DNA of 64,000 nt, from positions 4,511,951-4,575,950 of the forward strand of contig JALPQD010000087.1 in the NCBI GenBank assembly GCA_023101885.1, written 5' to 3'. The translations under genes and the position numbers were made by a program. The stretch comes from Typhlomys cinereus (lineage: Eukaryota; Chordata; Mammalia; Rodentia; Platacanthomyidae). Under the pieces are notes generated by a model, which saw only the letters and a list, made by a program, of their open reading frames with translations, was not told the origin of the DNA and made no database searches. The stretch's first letter is position 1, and the number at the start of each line of letters is the position of its first letter. Shown piece after piece: positions 20,787 through 31,753 of this stretch.

Positions 20787-21208
20787 TGTTGGGCCCGCCC
20801 AGGATTTGCCCCAGGGCATGGCCGAGCCCATGGGACTAAAGATGGCGCTGAGGGAAGGGTCTTGGGCGTAACCTGATCACTTCACAGAGAGCCCTAATTG
20901 GCTTTCAGGTGTCTACCTGCCCCCTGTGCTGAGTGGCATTGAACTTGACCATTAGCACCTGTAGGATGTCTTGACCTTGTGACACAATTGGATGCCTGTT
21001 TCGGTGCCTTGGTAGCCTTTGTCTATAAAAGTTCCTTTTCTCCCCCCAATAAAGAGAGATCTGCTTCTGACAATCTCCCTGTCCCGTGCTGAGTCTCTGG
21101 GGGCAGAGGCGGAGGTGGGGACGGCTGGAACCTGCTTTCATCGCAGCTAGCAGCTGTGTGTGTGAGTGAGTGAGTGAATGAGTGCATGTGTGGGAACCGG
21201 TTCCCACA
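20787..21208 (+). mobile_element. Class II (ERVK/IAP-like) solo LTR with 6-bp target-site duplication
   Basis: A 422-bp LTR running from TGTTGGGCCCGCCC to GGTTCCCACA. It is flanked by identical 6-bp direct repeats AAATCC at 20781-20786 and 21209-21214. A TATA box (TATAAAA, 21024-21030) and a polyadenylation signal (AATAAA, 21048-21053) are placed as in a compact U3-R region. The six-base duplication and the TGTTGGG start are typical of class II endogenous retroviruses such as IAP. No internal retroviral genes are present, so this is what remains after recombination between two LTRs. Confidence 0.9.
21024..21053 (+). promoter_or_regulatory. LTR TATA box and polyadenylation signal
   Basis: TATAAAA at 21024-21030 and AATAAA at 21048-21053, only 17 bp apart. 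This compact spacing implies that polyadenylation falls downstream in R. It is the best-formed Pol II promoter core in the window. Confidence 0.6.
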
Positions 21209-21214
21209 AAATCC

Positions 21215-21723
21215 TTCCTTTGTTCTCACCTCTCCTACCTCCCCACATCCTCTCCTGTTTCCTTTCCCCCTCCTCTCCTTCCCCTTCTTTCCCCTTCCTT
21301 CCCCTTCCTTCCCCTTTCTTCTTGCACTTCAGACCTAAGTCCCATCGCTAGAGCCATCGATCCCACAGCTGCGCATGCCAGCAAGTGCTGTCCACGTGAG
21401 TCTGTCACGTTGGCTTGTGATTGGTTTCCAGTAAGCGATGCACAAATGCAGCACAGTGTCTAAGAAGGCCAGAAGGCAGCTGCAGAGGCGACGTGGGTGC
21501 CCGGCCCGCTCCACCGAGAGTGTGCAGGCATGGAAAACAAATGTAAAATCACATACGTGATAATCCAACATGTTCCCAACATCACGTGCCATGTTGTGTC
21601 ACATGACTCCCTACAGTGTCGAGTCTGAGCACACAGTGTATATACGCGGTACCTCCTGTGTGTGGTCACACCACACACCACCAAAGGACGCCAGGCTGGA
21701 CCGCACGTTCTCACTGTTTATAT
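21215..21723. other. Pyrimidine tract and unique sequence
   Basis: 21220-21330 is strongly pyrimidine-rich (CTTCCCCTTCCTTCCCC). 21335-21723 is unique with no supported exon. Confidence 0.55.
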
Positions 21724-21872
21724 CTCGGCTCAGGTGGACACACGGTCTCACCGTCCACACCTCGGCTCAGGTGGACACACGGTCTCACCGTCCACACCTC
21801 GGCTCAGGTGGACACACGGTCTCACCGTCCACACCTCGGCTCAGGTGGACACACGGTCTCACCGTCCACAAG
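21724..21872. repeat. 37-bp minisatellite, 4 copies
   Basis: CTCGGCTCAGGTGGACACAC plus GGTCTCACCGTCCACAC, period 37 bp, starting at 21724, 21761, 21798 and 21835. The copies are identical over most of their length, so the expansion is recent. Confidence 0.95.
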
Positions 21873-22284
21873 GTTTGCTGTTTCTATAGGAAGCCTGATG
21901 GTTTAATTACAGAAAAGGAGACTTAATAGTGTACACAGTGTCTTAGCCGGTACTGTGGAAGAATGTTTGAGTTTAAAATTGCTGTGCATGCTACTGGCTT
22001 GAGTTTTCTCAAACATAATTAAATGAATTTTTGTTGGGCATTAGGTCAGAATTTCCAATAACTTCTGGAATGCCCTAAAAATACTTCTGCTCTCTTGTAC
22101 TATGTCCACAAAGCAGCAGTCTGAGCATTAATGGTTAAAAAATCAAAATATCGATTAGCACCGAAAAATGTTAATGATGTTCTTTATCCTGCAGTATGGA
22201 ATATTGAACCCAGGTTTAATTATATATGTAAAATAAATAAGCATGCCCATCCCATTAACATGAAATCTGTTTCATTTCACTTTT
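21873..22284. other. AT-rich unique sequence
   Basis: About 410 bp, AT-rich, with TTAATGATGTTC and TAATTATATATG. It could be a conserved element or old transposon sequence; I recognise neither. Confidence 0.5.
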
Positions 22285-22575
22285 GTGTTTTCACATGTGT
22301 GTATGAGTACATGTATGTTTCCTGTGCATGGACACGTGTTTAAGCATGCACGTGGAGGCCCAGGGGTGACCTTTTGAGACTCATCCTGGATTACTTGCCC
22401 ACCTTATTCTTTTGAGGTTGGCTCCCTGAACCCAGAGCTCATGGGTAGCTAGCCAGCTCTCTCTGGGGTTCCTAGGCTCCTCCTTCCAGGACTGGAATTA
22501 CGGTGGGAAGCCACGCCCACTGGATCAACCTCTTGTCCTGTGCTTGCATGCTCCAGCCCTCTTTTAGTTTTAATA
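22285..22575 (-). mobile_element. B4-like SINE, minus strand
   Basis: TG-rich left part (CACATGTGTGTATGAGTACA), then AAGCATGCACGTGGAGGCCC, GACTGGAATTACGGTGGG and CCACGCCCACTGGATC, matching the inverted order of B4/B1-type elements. The tRNA-like head is eroded. Confidence 0.65.
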
Positions 22576-23310
22576 AAAGATAAAATTGCATGTATCCTGA
22601 AGGATTTTTTAATTCATTTTTTTCGAAATTATAAATGTTTGATTTGCCTACCTGTTTTATAAACCTATTTTATATACGGGGTCCTGTTAAAATCTCTCAA
22701 GGGAAAAGGGATCACAGTGAGAAAGGTTTAGGAAGTACTGCATGATAGTAACACTCTCCCGCATCTGCGCATGAGCCCCAAGGCCTTGACCCTGCCTCTC
22801 CCCTCCACCCCCGCCCCGTCCCCTCCAGCACCATCACCACCGTCTCTCCTCCTGAGCAGCAGATGTCCCCTCACCTCGGTGCACCTTCCCCCATCACTCC
22901 TCTGGCAGCACTGGACAGGAGAAACTCCCACCTTCTTCCTGCCTGCGAGCCTGGCCTGCTCCGTCCACCCCGTGCTGTCGCCCCTCGGGGACTCTGGACA
23001 GCCTGCAGCACCCACCCTCCCTGAGGACCCCAGTCCTCAGAGCACCTCCTGTTCCCCTGAGCCCCCCCACCGTCCTGAGCCTGCTCTGTCCGCTCCCACT
23101 CAGTTCCAGCATCTTCTTCGAAGCGTAGGCTTCCCCCCACCCGACAGTGCACTGGTTTACACTGGACCTTTTCCAGTCTCAACCTGCACCACTGAATATT
23201 TGCCAACTGTCTCCATGCAAATGGGCCACCTTGACAGATCACTGTGGAAGCCCTGGCAACATACAGCATCCAGCAGCCCAACCAGCACGCTCACCGTGTG
23301 AGGTCACTGT
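22576..23310. other. Unique sequence, AT-rich then C-rich
   Basis: AT-rich to about 22700, then C-rich with many CCACC and CCTCC runs. Open frames of up to 176 codons have no recognisable domain. Confidence 0.55.
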
Positions 23311-23632
23311 GCCCGGGCGCACTGGCTGTGAACCACACCAATGTACACACACACGCATGCACAAACAGTCATACACAGTCACGTGTACCCGCTGTACACC
23401 AATGTAGATACACACAGGCACACACAGTAACACACAGTCACATTCATCCACTGCACACAAATGTTCACACACACAGCACTTACACAGCACAAGCATGTGC
23501 TCAGACATACGCAGTTATGTAACACGTAAAGCCACCTGCACATACACTCAGTTTGCCCACACATGTGCTCAGACATACGCAGTTATGTAACACATAAGGT
23601 CACACTGCACATACACTCAGTCTTCGAATACT
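23311..23632. repeat. CA-rich DNA with a 69-bp duplication
   Basis: CA-rich sequence. A block containing GTGCTCAGACATACGCAGTT and ATGTAACAC occurs twice, near 23497 and 23566, with small differences. It is a two-copy tandem duplication. Confidence 0.8.
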
Positions 23633-23940
23633 TAACTGTGGACAGTACTGAGGAAGGTCATGACACCTTTAGGAAGTGGAAACTCGCCAGGGGGTGGGCC
23701 TGGAGGTGGGTCACCCCGCCCTGCTGGAGTGAGTGAGTCAGCTCTTGAGCGTGCAACAGCAGCGCTCGGCCTCCTGATGGAAGTAACTTTGGCCGCCTCC
23801 AGCGTCTGCCAACCAGCCATGCCGTTTCCACCATGAAAGGCTGTATCTCCCTTCTGGGACCTTAAGCTGAATAAATCTCCCTTTAAGTTGCTTGACACTG
23901 AGTGGTGTCTCCACAGCAACAGAGAAAAGTAACCGGTGCA
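23633..23940 (+). mobile_element. MaLR-type solo LTR
   Basis: Same family as the minus-strand copies at 28710 and 31395. The 3' end reads CACAGCAACAGAGAAAAGTA and finishes in CA at 23940. AATAAA at 23870-23875 gives the sense orientation. The 5' end is eroded and no target-site duplication is visible. Confidence 0.75.
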
Positions 23941-24100
23941 CAGACAGAATCACACACACACAGTATGTATGTTTGCATTGCACACAAATGTTTTCAGAAA
24001 CACAGAGTCACTCTGACAGAGCACGGATCTTCAGAATACACAGAGGCACACACACATGTACGGTCACACTGTTCACACATCCTCAGACACACACAGACAC
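23941..24100. repeat. CA-rich lead-in to the 78-bp array
   Basis: CA-rich sequence with partial, diverged copies of the array unit (GTTCACACATCCTCAGACAC near 24070). Confidence 0.7.
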
Positions 24101-25345
24101 ACTCACCCATGTGTATTCACACTGCAACACTGTATACAGAGATGCACATTCACACTGAGCACACATCCTTAGAGACACACTCACCCATGTGTATTCACAC
24201 TGTAACACTGTATACAGAGATGCACATTCACACTGAGCACACATCCTTAGAGACACACTCACCCATGTGTATTCACACTGTAACACTGTATACAGAGATG
24301 CACATTCACACTGAGCACACATCCTTAGAGACACACTCACCCATGTGTATTTACACTGAAACACTCTATATAGGGATGCACATTCACACTGAGCACACAT
24401 CCTTAGAGACACACTCACCCATGTGTATTCACACTGTAACACTGTATACAGAGATGCACATTCACACTGAGCACACATCCTTAGAGACACACTCACCCAT
24501 GTGTATTCACACTGTAACACTGTATACAGAGATGCACATTCACACTGAGCACACATCCTTAGAGACACACTCACCCATGTGTATTCACACTGTAACACTG
24601 TATATAGAGATGCACATTCACACTGAGCACACATCCTTAGAGACACACTCACCCATGTGTATTCACACTGTAACACTGTATACAGAGATGCACATTCACA
24701 CTGAGCACACATCCTTAGAGACACACTCACCCATGTGTATTCACACTGTAACACTGTATACAGAGATGCACATTCACACTGAGCACACATCCTTAGAGAC
24801 ACACTCACCCATGTGTATTCACACTGTAACACTGTATATAGAGATGCACATTCACACTGAGCACACATCCTTAGAGACACACTCACCCATGCGTATTCAC
24901 ACTGCAACACTGTATATAGAGATGCACGTTCACACTGAGCACACATCCTTAGAGACACACTCACCCATGTGTATTCACACTGTAACACTGTATACAGAGA
25001 TGCACGTTCACACTGAGCACACATCCTTAGAGACACACTCACCCATGTGTATTCACACTGCAACACTGTATACAGAGACGCACATTCACACTGAGCACAC
25101 ATCCTTAGAGACACACTCACCCATGTGTATTCACACTGCAACACTGTATACAGAGACGCACATTCACACTGAGCACACATCCTTAGAGACACACTCACCC
25201 ATGTGTATTCACACTGCAACACTGTATACAGAGACGCACATTCACACTGAGCACACATCCTTAGAGACACACTCACCCATGCGTATTCACACTGCAACAC
25301 TGTATATAGAGATGCACATTCACACTGAGCACACATCCTTAGAGA
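24101..25345. repeat. 78-bp minisatellite, 16 copies, open on both strands
   Basis: Sixteen tandem units of 78 bp, each containing CACTCACCCATGTGTATTCA, CACTGTATACAGAGATGCAC and GAGCACACATCCTTAGAGAC. Units differ by a few transitions (ACTGTATACA/ACTGTATATA, GAGATGC/GAGACGC, TGTGTATT/TGCGTATT). 78 is a multiple of three and the unit lacks stops, so a 507-codon frame (+) and a 460-codon frame (-) run through it. Neither has low synonymous bias or known domains, so neither is called a gene. Confidence 0.97.
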
Positions 25346-26224
25346 CACACAGGTTATACTCACACAGCACAGGTGTTCACAATGCACATGCACCTCTTCA
25401 CAGTTCCATACATGTCCATGCATAATCATGGTCACACGTGCAACCACACACATGCTCATGCTCACATAAACTCATCCAGAAGGGATCTAGATACTACGTG
25501 ACCATTTTCAAGACTTGGGGAAGAGATGGAGCCGCCTTCTCTTGCCCACGGAGAGGCCCCAGGTGTGAGGAACTGCCCACCCCTGCCCTGGGCCCTGCTT
25601 CCACCAGCCAGAGCTGTGTTCCTGGCGGTGGCTACTCTGGCTACAGCTACTTGGTCCAGACTTTTGATGTGCACCTTGATTCGTCTGACAATATCTTCTG
25701 CAAGTAGAAGGTATGGACAGGGTCAGACTTCATGCAGCAGGGGGCGTGGACATGGTTTGGACTGTCAGCAAACCAGGGGATCTGGACATGGGTCAGACTT
25801 TCAGGCAGCAGGGGACATGGACATGGGTCAGACTGTCATGCAGCAAGGTGGGCACCAGGTCCACAATGACCCCGGGCTTCCTGCTTCCCAATCTGCATGA
25901 GCACCTGCTGCTCCTCTGGGTTCCTTTTCCTACTAGAGTTAGCATAGCTTTGATTTACCTTACTTGCAAACTACTAATGCTATTAACAGTCTTCACATTC
26001 AAGCTAACAAATATTGACTAAATGGTTGATGGATGCAGATCCTTTTCATCCTGTGGACAAGGTGCTGGTTCATCCTGGGGCAATCGATCCTTACCACCAT
26101 TCGTGGCTCCTTCCTCCCTCGCTTTACTCCTCTCTTACCTGCAATACTGACTTTAATACTGACCAGTCTTGGTCCAGTCTTTCTTTTTGTTTTGTTCATA
26201 TGTGGGGTGTGTACACAAGTGTCC
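25346..26224. other. CA-rich tail, short tandem block and unique DNA
   Basis: 25346-25470 is CA-rich. 25708-25845 contains about three degenerate copies of GGACATGGGTCAGACT with GCAGCAGGGG, spaced 40-50 bp. The remainder is unique; no exon supported. Confidence 0.6.
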
Positions 26225-26460
26225 AAAAGAACGCTTGAGTGTGTGGAGCCCAAAGATGGCGTCAGGAATCATCGTGGATCTCTCTGCCTCTTATTGCTTT
26301 GGTTTGGGGTTTCCCAGGCTACCCCTTCCAGGACTGGAACTTCAGACCACCACTATTTCCCCCAACGTTTTTACATGAGATCCAGGGATCTGAATTCAGG
26401 CCCTTTGCGTATTAGGCAAAGGTTTGAACTCCTGCGCCGTCTGCCTCCCCAGCCTACCCC
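26225..26460 (-). mobile_element. B2/ID-like SINE, minus strand
   Basis: On the minus strand it begins GGCTGGGGAGGCAGACGGCG, continues AACCTTTGCCTAATACGCAA and GAATTCAGATCCCTGGATC (B-box region), then the body. It is the same family as the plus-strand element at 1430. Confidence 0.8.
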
Positions 26461-26819
26461 TCCATTGACATCACCCACTCACAGTCCTCAGTGAACAGCT
26501 GGTGCCCACCAGGTGAATACGGGCACACACAGGTCGAATGAGAACTTTCTCAGGGGTTGGCACTTAGTTGCTTCCTCGGGCTGTGCAGGATTGTGACCCT
26601 TGAAGCTAATCGTCCTGCATGCGATGCGCATCAACGTGCAGTCAGCCACGGGCCCGCAGGACGTTGCTGTCAATCACAGGAACAGGAACGTAAGACACAG
26701 ACGCTGACCCCGCAGACCCCACGGGAGGACAGGGGTCTAACCCGGGCCACAGGATGACACCCACCAGGACACGCCAGCACGCCCACCCTGCGCAGCAGAG
26801 GCAGAAAGTCACCCACTCT
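26461..26819. other. Unique sequence
   Basis: GC-moderate, no recognisable feature. Confidence 0.5.
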
Positions 26820-27075
26820 TGCGGCAGATCATATTAAAAGCGATTTGTCAAGCCTGAGTGAGATGTTTATGATCTGACAGACTACGCCAGTGAACTCATT
26901 TCATCATAAAATCACAACAGATAATGTGCTTCGGATAAATGATGCATCTGCCATTGGCGGGATCCTTGGAGTGAGCGATGCGCCTCGATGTCGCCTCTTA
27001 AAGATAAACAAATTACAGGCCATAATTACCCGGAGCTTGATTTTCCTTTTTATGAGCTTTTCTTCACCTTAATCA
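26820..27075. promoter_or_regulatory. Conserved-element candidate
   Basis: About 255 bp of complex, balanced sequence with TAATTA at 27023-27028, GATAA-containing words and no repeat homology. It contrasts with the tandem arrays on both sides. Its texture resembles a conserved developmental enhancer; comparison with other mammals would decide. Confidence 0.3.
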
Positions 27076-27187
27076 CACTAGGGGCAGGGCCTGAAGAGCC
27101 CCAGTGAGGCGGATGGTCTGCCACCCCCCCACCTGGGGGGAGTTGGTGCTTCGGGAGCAGTTGAAGGCAGAGCCTGTGTTTCCCTGG
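27076..27187. other. Unique spacer
   Basis: Short unique stretch before a polypurine tract. Confidence 0.5.
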
Positions 27188-27475
27188 CTCCAGAAGGAAA
27201 GGAAAAGAAAGGAAAGAGGGGGAGGGAGGAGGCATGAGGGAGGAGAAAGGAGAGGGGAGGGGAGGGGAGGAGAAAAGGAGGGAAGATGGGGAGACAGGAG
27301 GGGGGAAGAGAGGGGAGGGGAGGAGAGGGGAGGGGAGGAGCGGGGAGGGGAGGAGGGAAGGGGAAGGGAAGGGAGGGGAGGAGGGGACGAGGGGAGGGGA
27401 AGAAGGGAGGAGGGAAGGGAGAAGAGAAAGGCCCAGTGAGTAGGAAAACGCAGTAGAGAAATTCTTTCTCTCTCT
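27188..27475. repeat. Polypurine (GGGGA/GGAGA)n tract
   Basis: Nearly pure purine on the plus strand for about 250 bp, with clustered GGGG runs such as GAGGGGAGGGGAGGAG, ending in CTCTCTCTCTCT at 27465-27481. It has strong G-quadruplex and triplex potential. Antisense Ser/Pro/Leu-rich frames are artefacts. Confidence 0.9.
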
Positions 27476-27965
27476 CTCTCTGATGTACATGCTGCACAAT
27501 ATGAACACACACCAATGCACATGCTGTACACATATGAACACACTAATGCATGTTCTGCACATGTATGAATGCATTAATGCACATGCACATGTATAAACAC
27601 ACTAATGTGCATGCTACACACATATGAACATACACCAATACACATGTATGAACACACTAATGTATGTGTTTCACATGTATGAACACACTAATGCACACAC
27701 ACATGTATGAGCACACTAATGCACATGCTGCACTCATATGAGCACACTAATGCATATGTTGCATATATATGAACATACTAATGCACATGCTGCACACATA
27801 TGAACACACTAATGCATATGCTACATATGTATGAACATACTAATGCACATGCTGCACACATATGAACACACAAATGCACGTGCTGCATATGTGTGAACAC
27901 ACACTAATGTACATGCACACATCTGAACACACGAATGCACATGCTGTACACACATGAACACAACG
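27476..27965. repeat. Irregular 30-36 bp ATG/CAC array
   Basis: About fourteen diverged copies of GAACACACTAATGCACATGC plus TGCACACATAT. Alternating purine-pyrimidine sequence predominates. Confidence 0.85.
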
Positions 27966-28309
27966 CACATGGATCATGGTTCTGGGGTCTGGGAGTCTGA
28001 GTGTGTGGTCCTGAGAGAAATGAGAAATAGAAAAGAGACAGATGTGGGAAGAAAGAGGAGAAAAAGGGGTGAGGAGGGAGAGGAAGGAGAGGAGGGTGGG
28101 GAGGAGGAATGAGCAGCCGTGAAGCCCACCCTGACTGCTGCACACAAAGGCGACACAAGGAGACCCTCTGCTTCATGCACTCCCCAGTGCACGTCCTCTC
28201 TGACTAGAGGCTGTGACAGGCCCAACAGTGCACACTGGGCCACGACACGCCCAGGAGTCTCGAGGGGGCGGATGCTGCGCCTCAAAATTCCTCAAAGAGA
28301 AACCAGCCA
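27966..28309. other. Purine-rich stretch and unique sequence
   Basis: 28010-28110 is purine-rich on the plus strand (GAAGAAAGAGGAGAAAAAGG). The remainder is unique; no exon supported. Confidence 0.55.
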
Positions 28310-28709
28310 TGTCAGCGTCAGCCAAACTGTGTGTATATGCACGTGTGCTCTGTGGGCTGTGTGTGTGCATATTTGTTGTATGTGTGTATATGCACGTGTG
28401 CTGTGTGGGCTGTGTGTGTGCATATGTGTTGTATGTGTGTGTACATGCACGTGTGCTCTGTGGGCTGTGTGTATGCATATGTGTTGTATGTGTGTGTATG
28501 CACGTGTGCTCTGTGGGCTGTGTGTATGCATATGTGTTGTATGTGTGTATATGCACGTGTGCTGTGTGGGCTGTGTGTGTGCATATGTGTTGTGTGGGCT
28601 GTGTGTATGCATATGTGCTGTGTGGGATGGTACACAGTGGATGCACATGTGCATGTGTGTGCATGCATGTGCATGTGTGTTGTGTGGGGGGTGCTTGTGT
28701 GTGCGCACA
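28310..28709. repeat. About 54-bp GT-rich minisatellite
   Basis: Units of TATATGCACGTGTGCTCTGT, GGGCTGTGTGTGTGCATATG and TGTTGTATGTG repeat about six times, decaying at the right end. The first five copies carry a CACGTG E-box (near 28340, 28395, 28448, 28501 and 28555). Long stretches of alternating purine-pyrimidine could adopt Z-DNA. Confidence 0.9.
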
Positions 28710-29056
28710 TGTAATGGTTACTCTTTTCTGTTGCTGTGAGAGAACCCAAAGTCAAATAATTTAAGGGAGAAAGGAGATTTATTCAGCTTACGGTTCCAGA
28801 GGGGAGATGCAGTCTTTCGTGGCGGAGGTGGCATGGCTGGCTGGTCGAAGCTGGAGACAGGCTACCTCACTACAGACATCTTGGAGGCTGAGAGCTGCAA
28901 GACTGCTGATCCAAAAGCCGACTTCTCCAGGAGGTGGGCGGGCCTCATCCACCTCAAGGCCTATGAACACCTTCCTTCAGCGAGGCTCCTCCTCTCAAAG
29001 GTGTCGTGACTTTCCCGAACACATGAGACTGCGGGGACACATTTCAAACCATGACA
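28710..29056 (-). mobile_element. MaLR-type solo LTR, minus strand
   Basis: On the minus strand it starts TGTCATGGTTTGAAATGTGT, has CCTCCAAGATGTCTGTAG in the middle, AATAAATCTCC as the polyadenylation region, and ends CACAGCAACAGAAAAGAGTA then CA. Length is about 347 bp. Only GCA is shared at the target-site positions (GCACA versus GCATG), so the duplication is unclear. Confidence 0.8.
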
Positions 29057-29189
29057 GCATGTGTTGTGTGGGGTGGGTGCTGCCTTTATGTGCATCGCCA
29101 GGATCTGTGGAGGCAGAAGAAGCCCCAAGCTACTCAGCCTTCATTTCTGAGTCACGGGCCACAAGACCCTCTTTACCACAAAACAGACT
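29057..29189. other. Unique spacer
   Basis: Short stretch without a recognisable feature. Confidence 0.5.
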
Positions 29190-29345
29190 CCATCCACTGC
29201 AAGAGGATCACACGGTGCAGCCTCCAGCCACTGTAAGAGGATCGCACGGCGCAGCCTCCAGTCACCATGAAAGAATCACACGTCGCAGCCTCCATCCACT
29301 GCAAGAGGATCACACGGCGCAGCCTCCAGCCATCGCAACAGACAG
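29190..29345. repeat. 34-bp minisatellite, about 4.5 copies
   Basis: CCACTGCAAGAGGATCACAC plus GGCGCAGCCTCCAG, with starts about 34 bp apart from 29195. The third copy is the most diverged (ACCATGAAAGAATCACACG). Confidence 0.9.
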
Positions 29346-30317
29346 CAACACGGTCTCTCATCCAACATGACAGGAAGTACATCCACACTCTCCACCCCCT
29401 GTAGCAGTCACATAGTCTTTCATTTACTGTGGCAGAAGTTGCAGAGAACACACAGAATCCATGAACTCAGTCTCCTTTGCTTTCACTTCCTTTTGCCATA
29501 TTGAGGATGAGTGTGTGCTCCCCTGCCTCCTCTTGGGTCTCCCACTGCTCACCTTCCAGCGCTGGCTGCCCTGCTCCCCAACCTGAGCCCCCATGTTCTC
29601 TGCCCCTTCCTGCCTGTGCCCCAGCACCTCCCAGGACATAACCCCCCCCCACTAATTCCAGCCAAAGAATCCCAGGCATCAGGGGACATGGAAGCCAAAG
29701 GTGATGAACCCGCCATCTCCCAGCAAAGCATCACGGGAAGTCACGTTCACCACATGACACCATCACCACACTGTCACCAGAACGCACCGCAGAAGCACCA
29801 GCACCGCCTGCACCCGGGAGAACGTGAGTTACACCTTTCGGCGAAGCCAGACCGGACGACGAATGAAGGACAGATCTTTCTTTTCCTCATTATTTCCTGA
29901 GTAGCTGTTTGCCTCTTTTTTGTGCTTCTTTGCATTCATTTTTGTCTTTTTTCTCAGGTAATTTTGCACTCTCAGATACGTTGTGAAGGGTGGGCTTCTG
30001 GATCGTGGGTTTCTCAATTGGGATTCAGAATCGCAGCATTGCATTCTCTTTGGCAAAGGAAACAGAAACCCAGGTTATTACAAATCATTCCTCATCCTCA
30101 TCCTGGAAACATACTTCCGGTGACTCTCTTTCTTAAGACCTCCCACCCTCCCTGCATCTCACACCTCACATCTTTATCCTCTCAAGTGGTAACAAGATCT
30201 ACGGTCAGTTAACTACCAGAGCACCTGCCTGTCCACATCGATTCCTTCTTCTCGCATCCAGGCCAACAGTCGTTCCAGTCTCCACCCATCCTGACGCCTC
30301 ACTCTCCTTAACAGAAA
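29346..30317. other. Unique sequence
   Basis: About 970 bp of single-copy-looking DNA, AT-rich after 29880. No exon or transposon recognised. Confidence 0.55.
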
Positions 30318-31394
30318 GCCAAATATAGACATTAGAATCATCAAAACACTGAAACTCAGCTAATAACTTTCAGTAAAAAGACAAGCTACAAAATTAACAT
30401 ACAAGAATCAGTAGCCTTCCCGTACACCAGAGACAAACAACCAAGGGAAATGAAGGAATCAATCTCATTCACCAGTGTAAGAAAGACCTATATACAGATG
30501 AAAACTATAAAACGCTGCTGAAAGAAGTTAAAGAAGATACTAGAAGGTGGAAAGATCTTCCATGCTCATGAATTAAAAGAACTAACGTTCTGAAGATGAC
30601 AACTATACCAAAGGCAGCATGTAGATTCAGTGCAGTCCCAATCAAAATTCTTCACAGAAATTGAAAAAATAACCTCAAAATTCATATGGAAATACCAAAA
30701 GTTCCAGAAAAGCAAAAACAACCTCGAGCAATAAAAATATTGCTGGAGGTTTTGCCATACTTCAAATTTTACCGTAGACCCACAGCAAAAACACAGCATG
30801 GTACTGTCACAAAAACAGATACACTGACGCATGGATTAGAACAAAGGACCCAGACATACACCTATAGCCACCTGATTTTTGACGGAAGTGCCAAGCAAAC
30901 ACGGAGAAAAGACAGCATCTTCAACAAATGGTACTGGGGAAACTGAATTATCTACATGTAGGTAAATTAAAATTCACCGTTACCTTTCACCATGCACAAA
31001 AGTGAACTCTAAACAAAACAAAGACCTCAACATTCAACCTAAAACTCTGAAACTTATAGATGAAAGAACATGAAACACACTTGAATTGACAGGCCTGGGT
31101 AGGGATTTTCTGCACAGGACACCAAATGCACAGGCAATAAGATTAACAGTCAACATGTGGAATTTCATGAAATTAAAAAATTTCTGTTTGGCAAAGGAAG
31201 CTGTTAACAGAGCCAAAAGGTAACCCAAAGAATGGAAGAAAATCTCTGCTGGTTATTTATGATTCTGACAGAGGATTTTTATCCAGAGTGTATAAAGACC
31301 TTTAAAAAATTAAACATCAAGAAAGTAAACAACTCAATTAAAAATGGGTTTTGGAACTAAAAAGAGACTTCTCACAAAACACCCAATCCCTGAA
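30318..31394 (+). pseudogene. L1 ORF2 3' region, 5'-truncated, part 1
   Basis: Sequence order matches the C-terminal half of mammalian L1 ORF2: CAAAATTCATATGGAAATACC, then CAGCATGGTACTGTCACAAA, then CTTCAACAAATGGTACTGGG. ORF2 encodes the L1 endonuclease and reverse transcriptase; this part lies beyond the catalytic core. Frameshifts and stops are frequent, so it is dead. It is interrupted at 31395 by an LTR and resumes at 31754. Confidence 0.9.
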
Positions 31395-31753
31395 TGTCAA
31401 AGTCTGTGTTTCTGTGGCTGAGACAAAACTCACGCAACCAGCTTAAGGGGGAAAAGGAGATCTGTTGGCTTATGGTCCAGAGGGGAGACACAGTCCGTTA
31501 TGGTGGGATGGGCAGGGCGGGAGGCAGAAGCCGGAGGCAGCTTAGGTCACTGCAGACATCATAGAGGCCGAGAGAGAGCTGCTGCAGAGCAGGCCATGAG
31601 CAGGAGCAGGGCGGGCCGACCAGCCCCGCGCAGCATCCTTTCCTCCAGCAAGACTTCACCTTCTGAGATGCCATGACCTTCCCAAATATCAACAACCGCT
31701 AAGAACTCAAACACAGGAGCCTGTGGTGGGTGATCCACCTTCAAACCATGACA
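31395..31753 (-). mobile_element. MaLR-type solo LTR inserted into L1, minus strand
   Basis: Runs from TGTCAAAGTCTGTG to CCTTCAAACCATGACA. It shares GGTCCAGAGGGGAGACACAG and the CACTGCAGACATC block with the LTR at 28710. It splits L1 sequence that reads continuously across the site, so it is younger than the L1. The flanks (CTGAA and CTGGC) share only three bases. Confidence 0.85.

Noticed and set aside
21120..21195. Telomere-like repeats (GTGAGTGAGTGAGTG)
   Set aside because: The unit is GTGA, not TTAGGG, and the run is only a few copies inside the LTR.
20787..21208. Complete endogenous retrovirus
   Set aside because: Only one LTR is present between the duplicated target bases. No primer-binding site, gag, pol or env sequence follows.
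22771..23301. 176-codon plus-strand frame
   Set aside because: Ser/Pro/Thr-rich translation of C-rich DNA with antisense frames of similar length; no exon signals.
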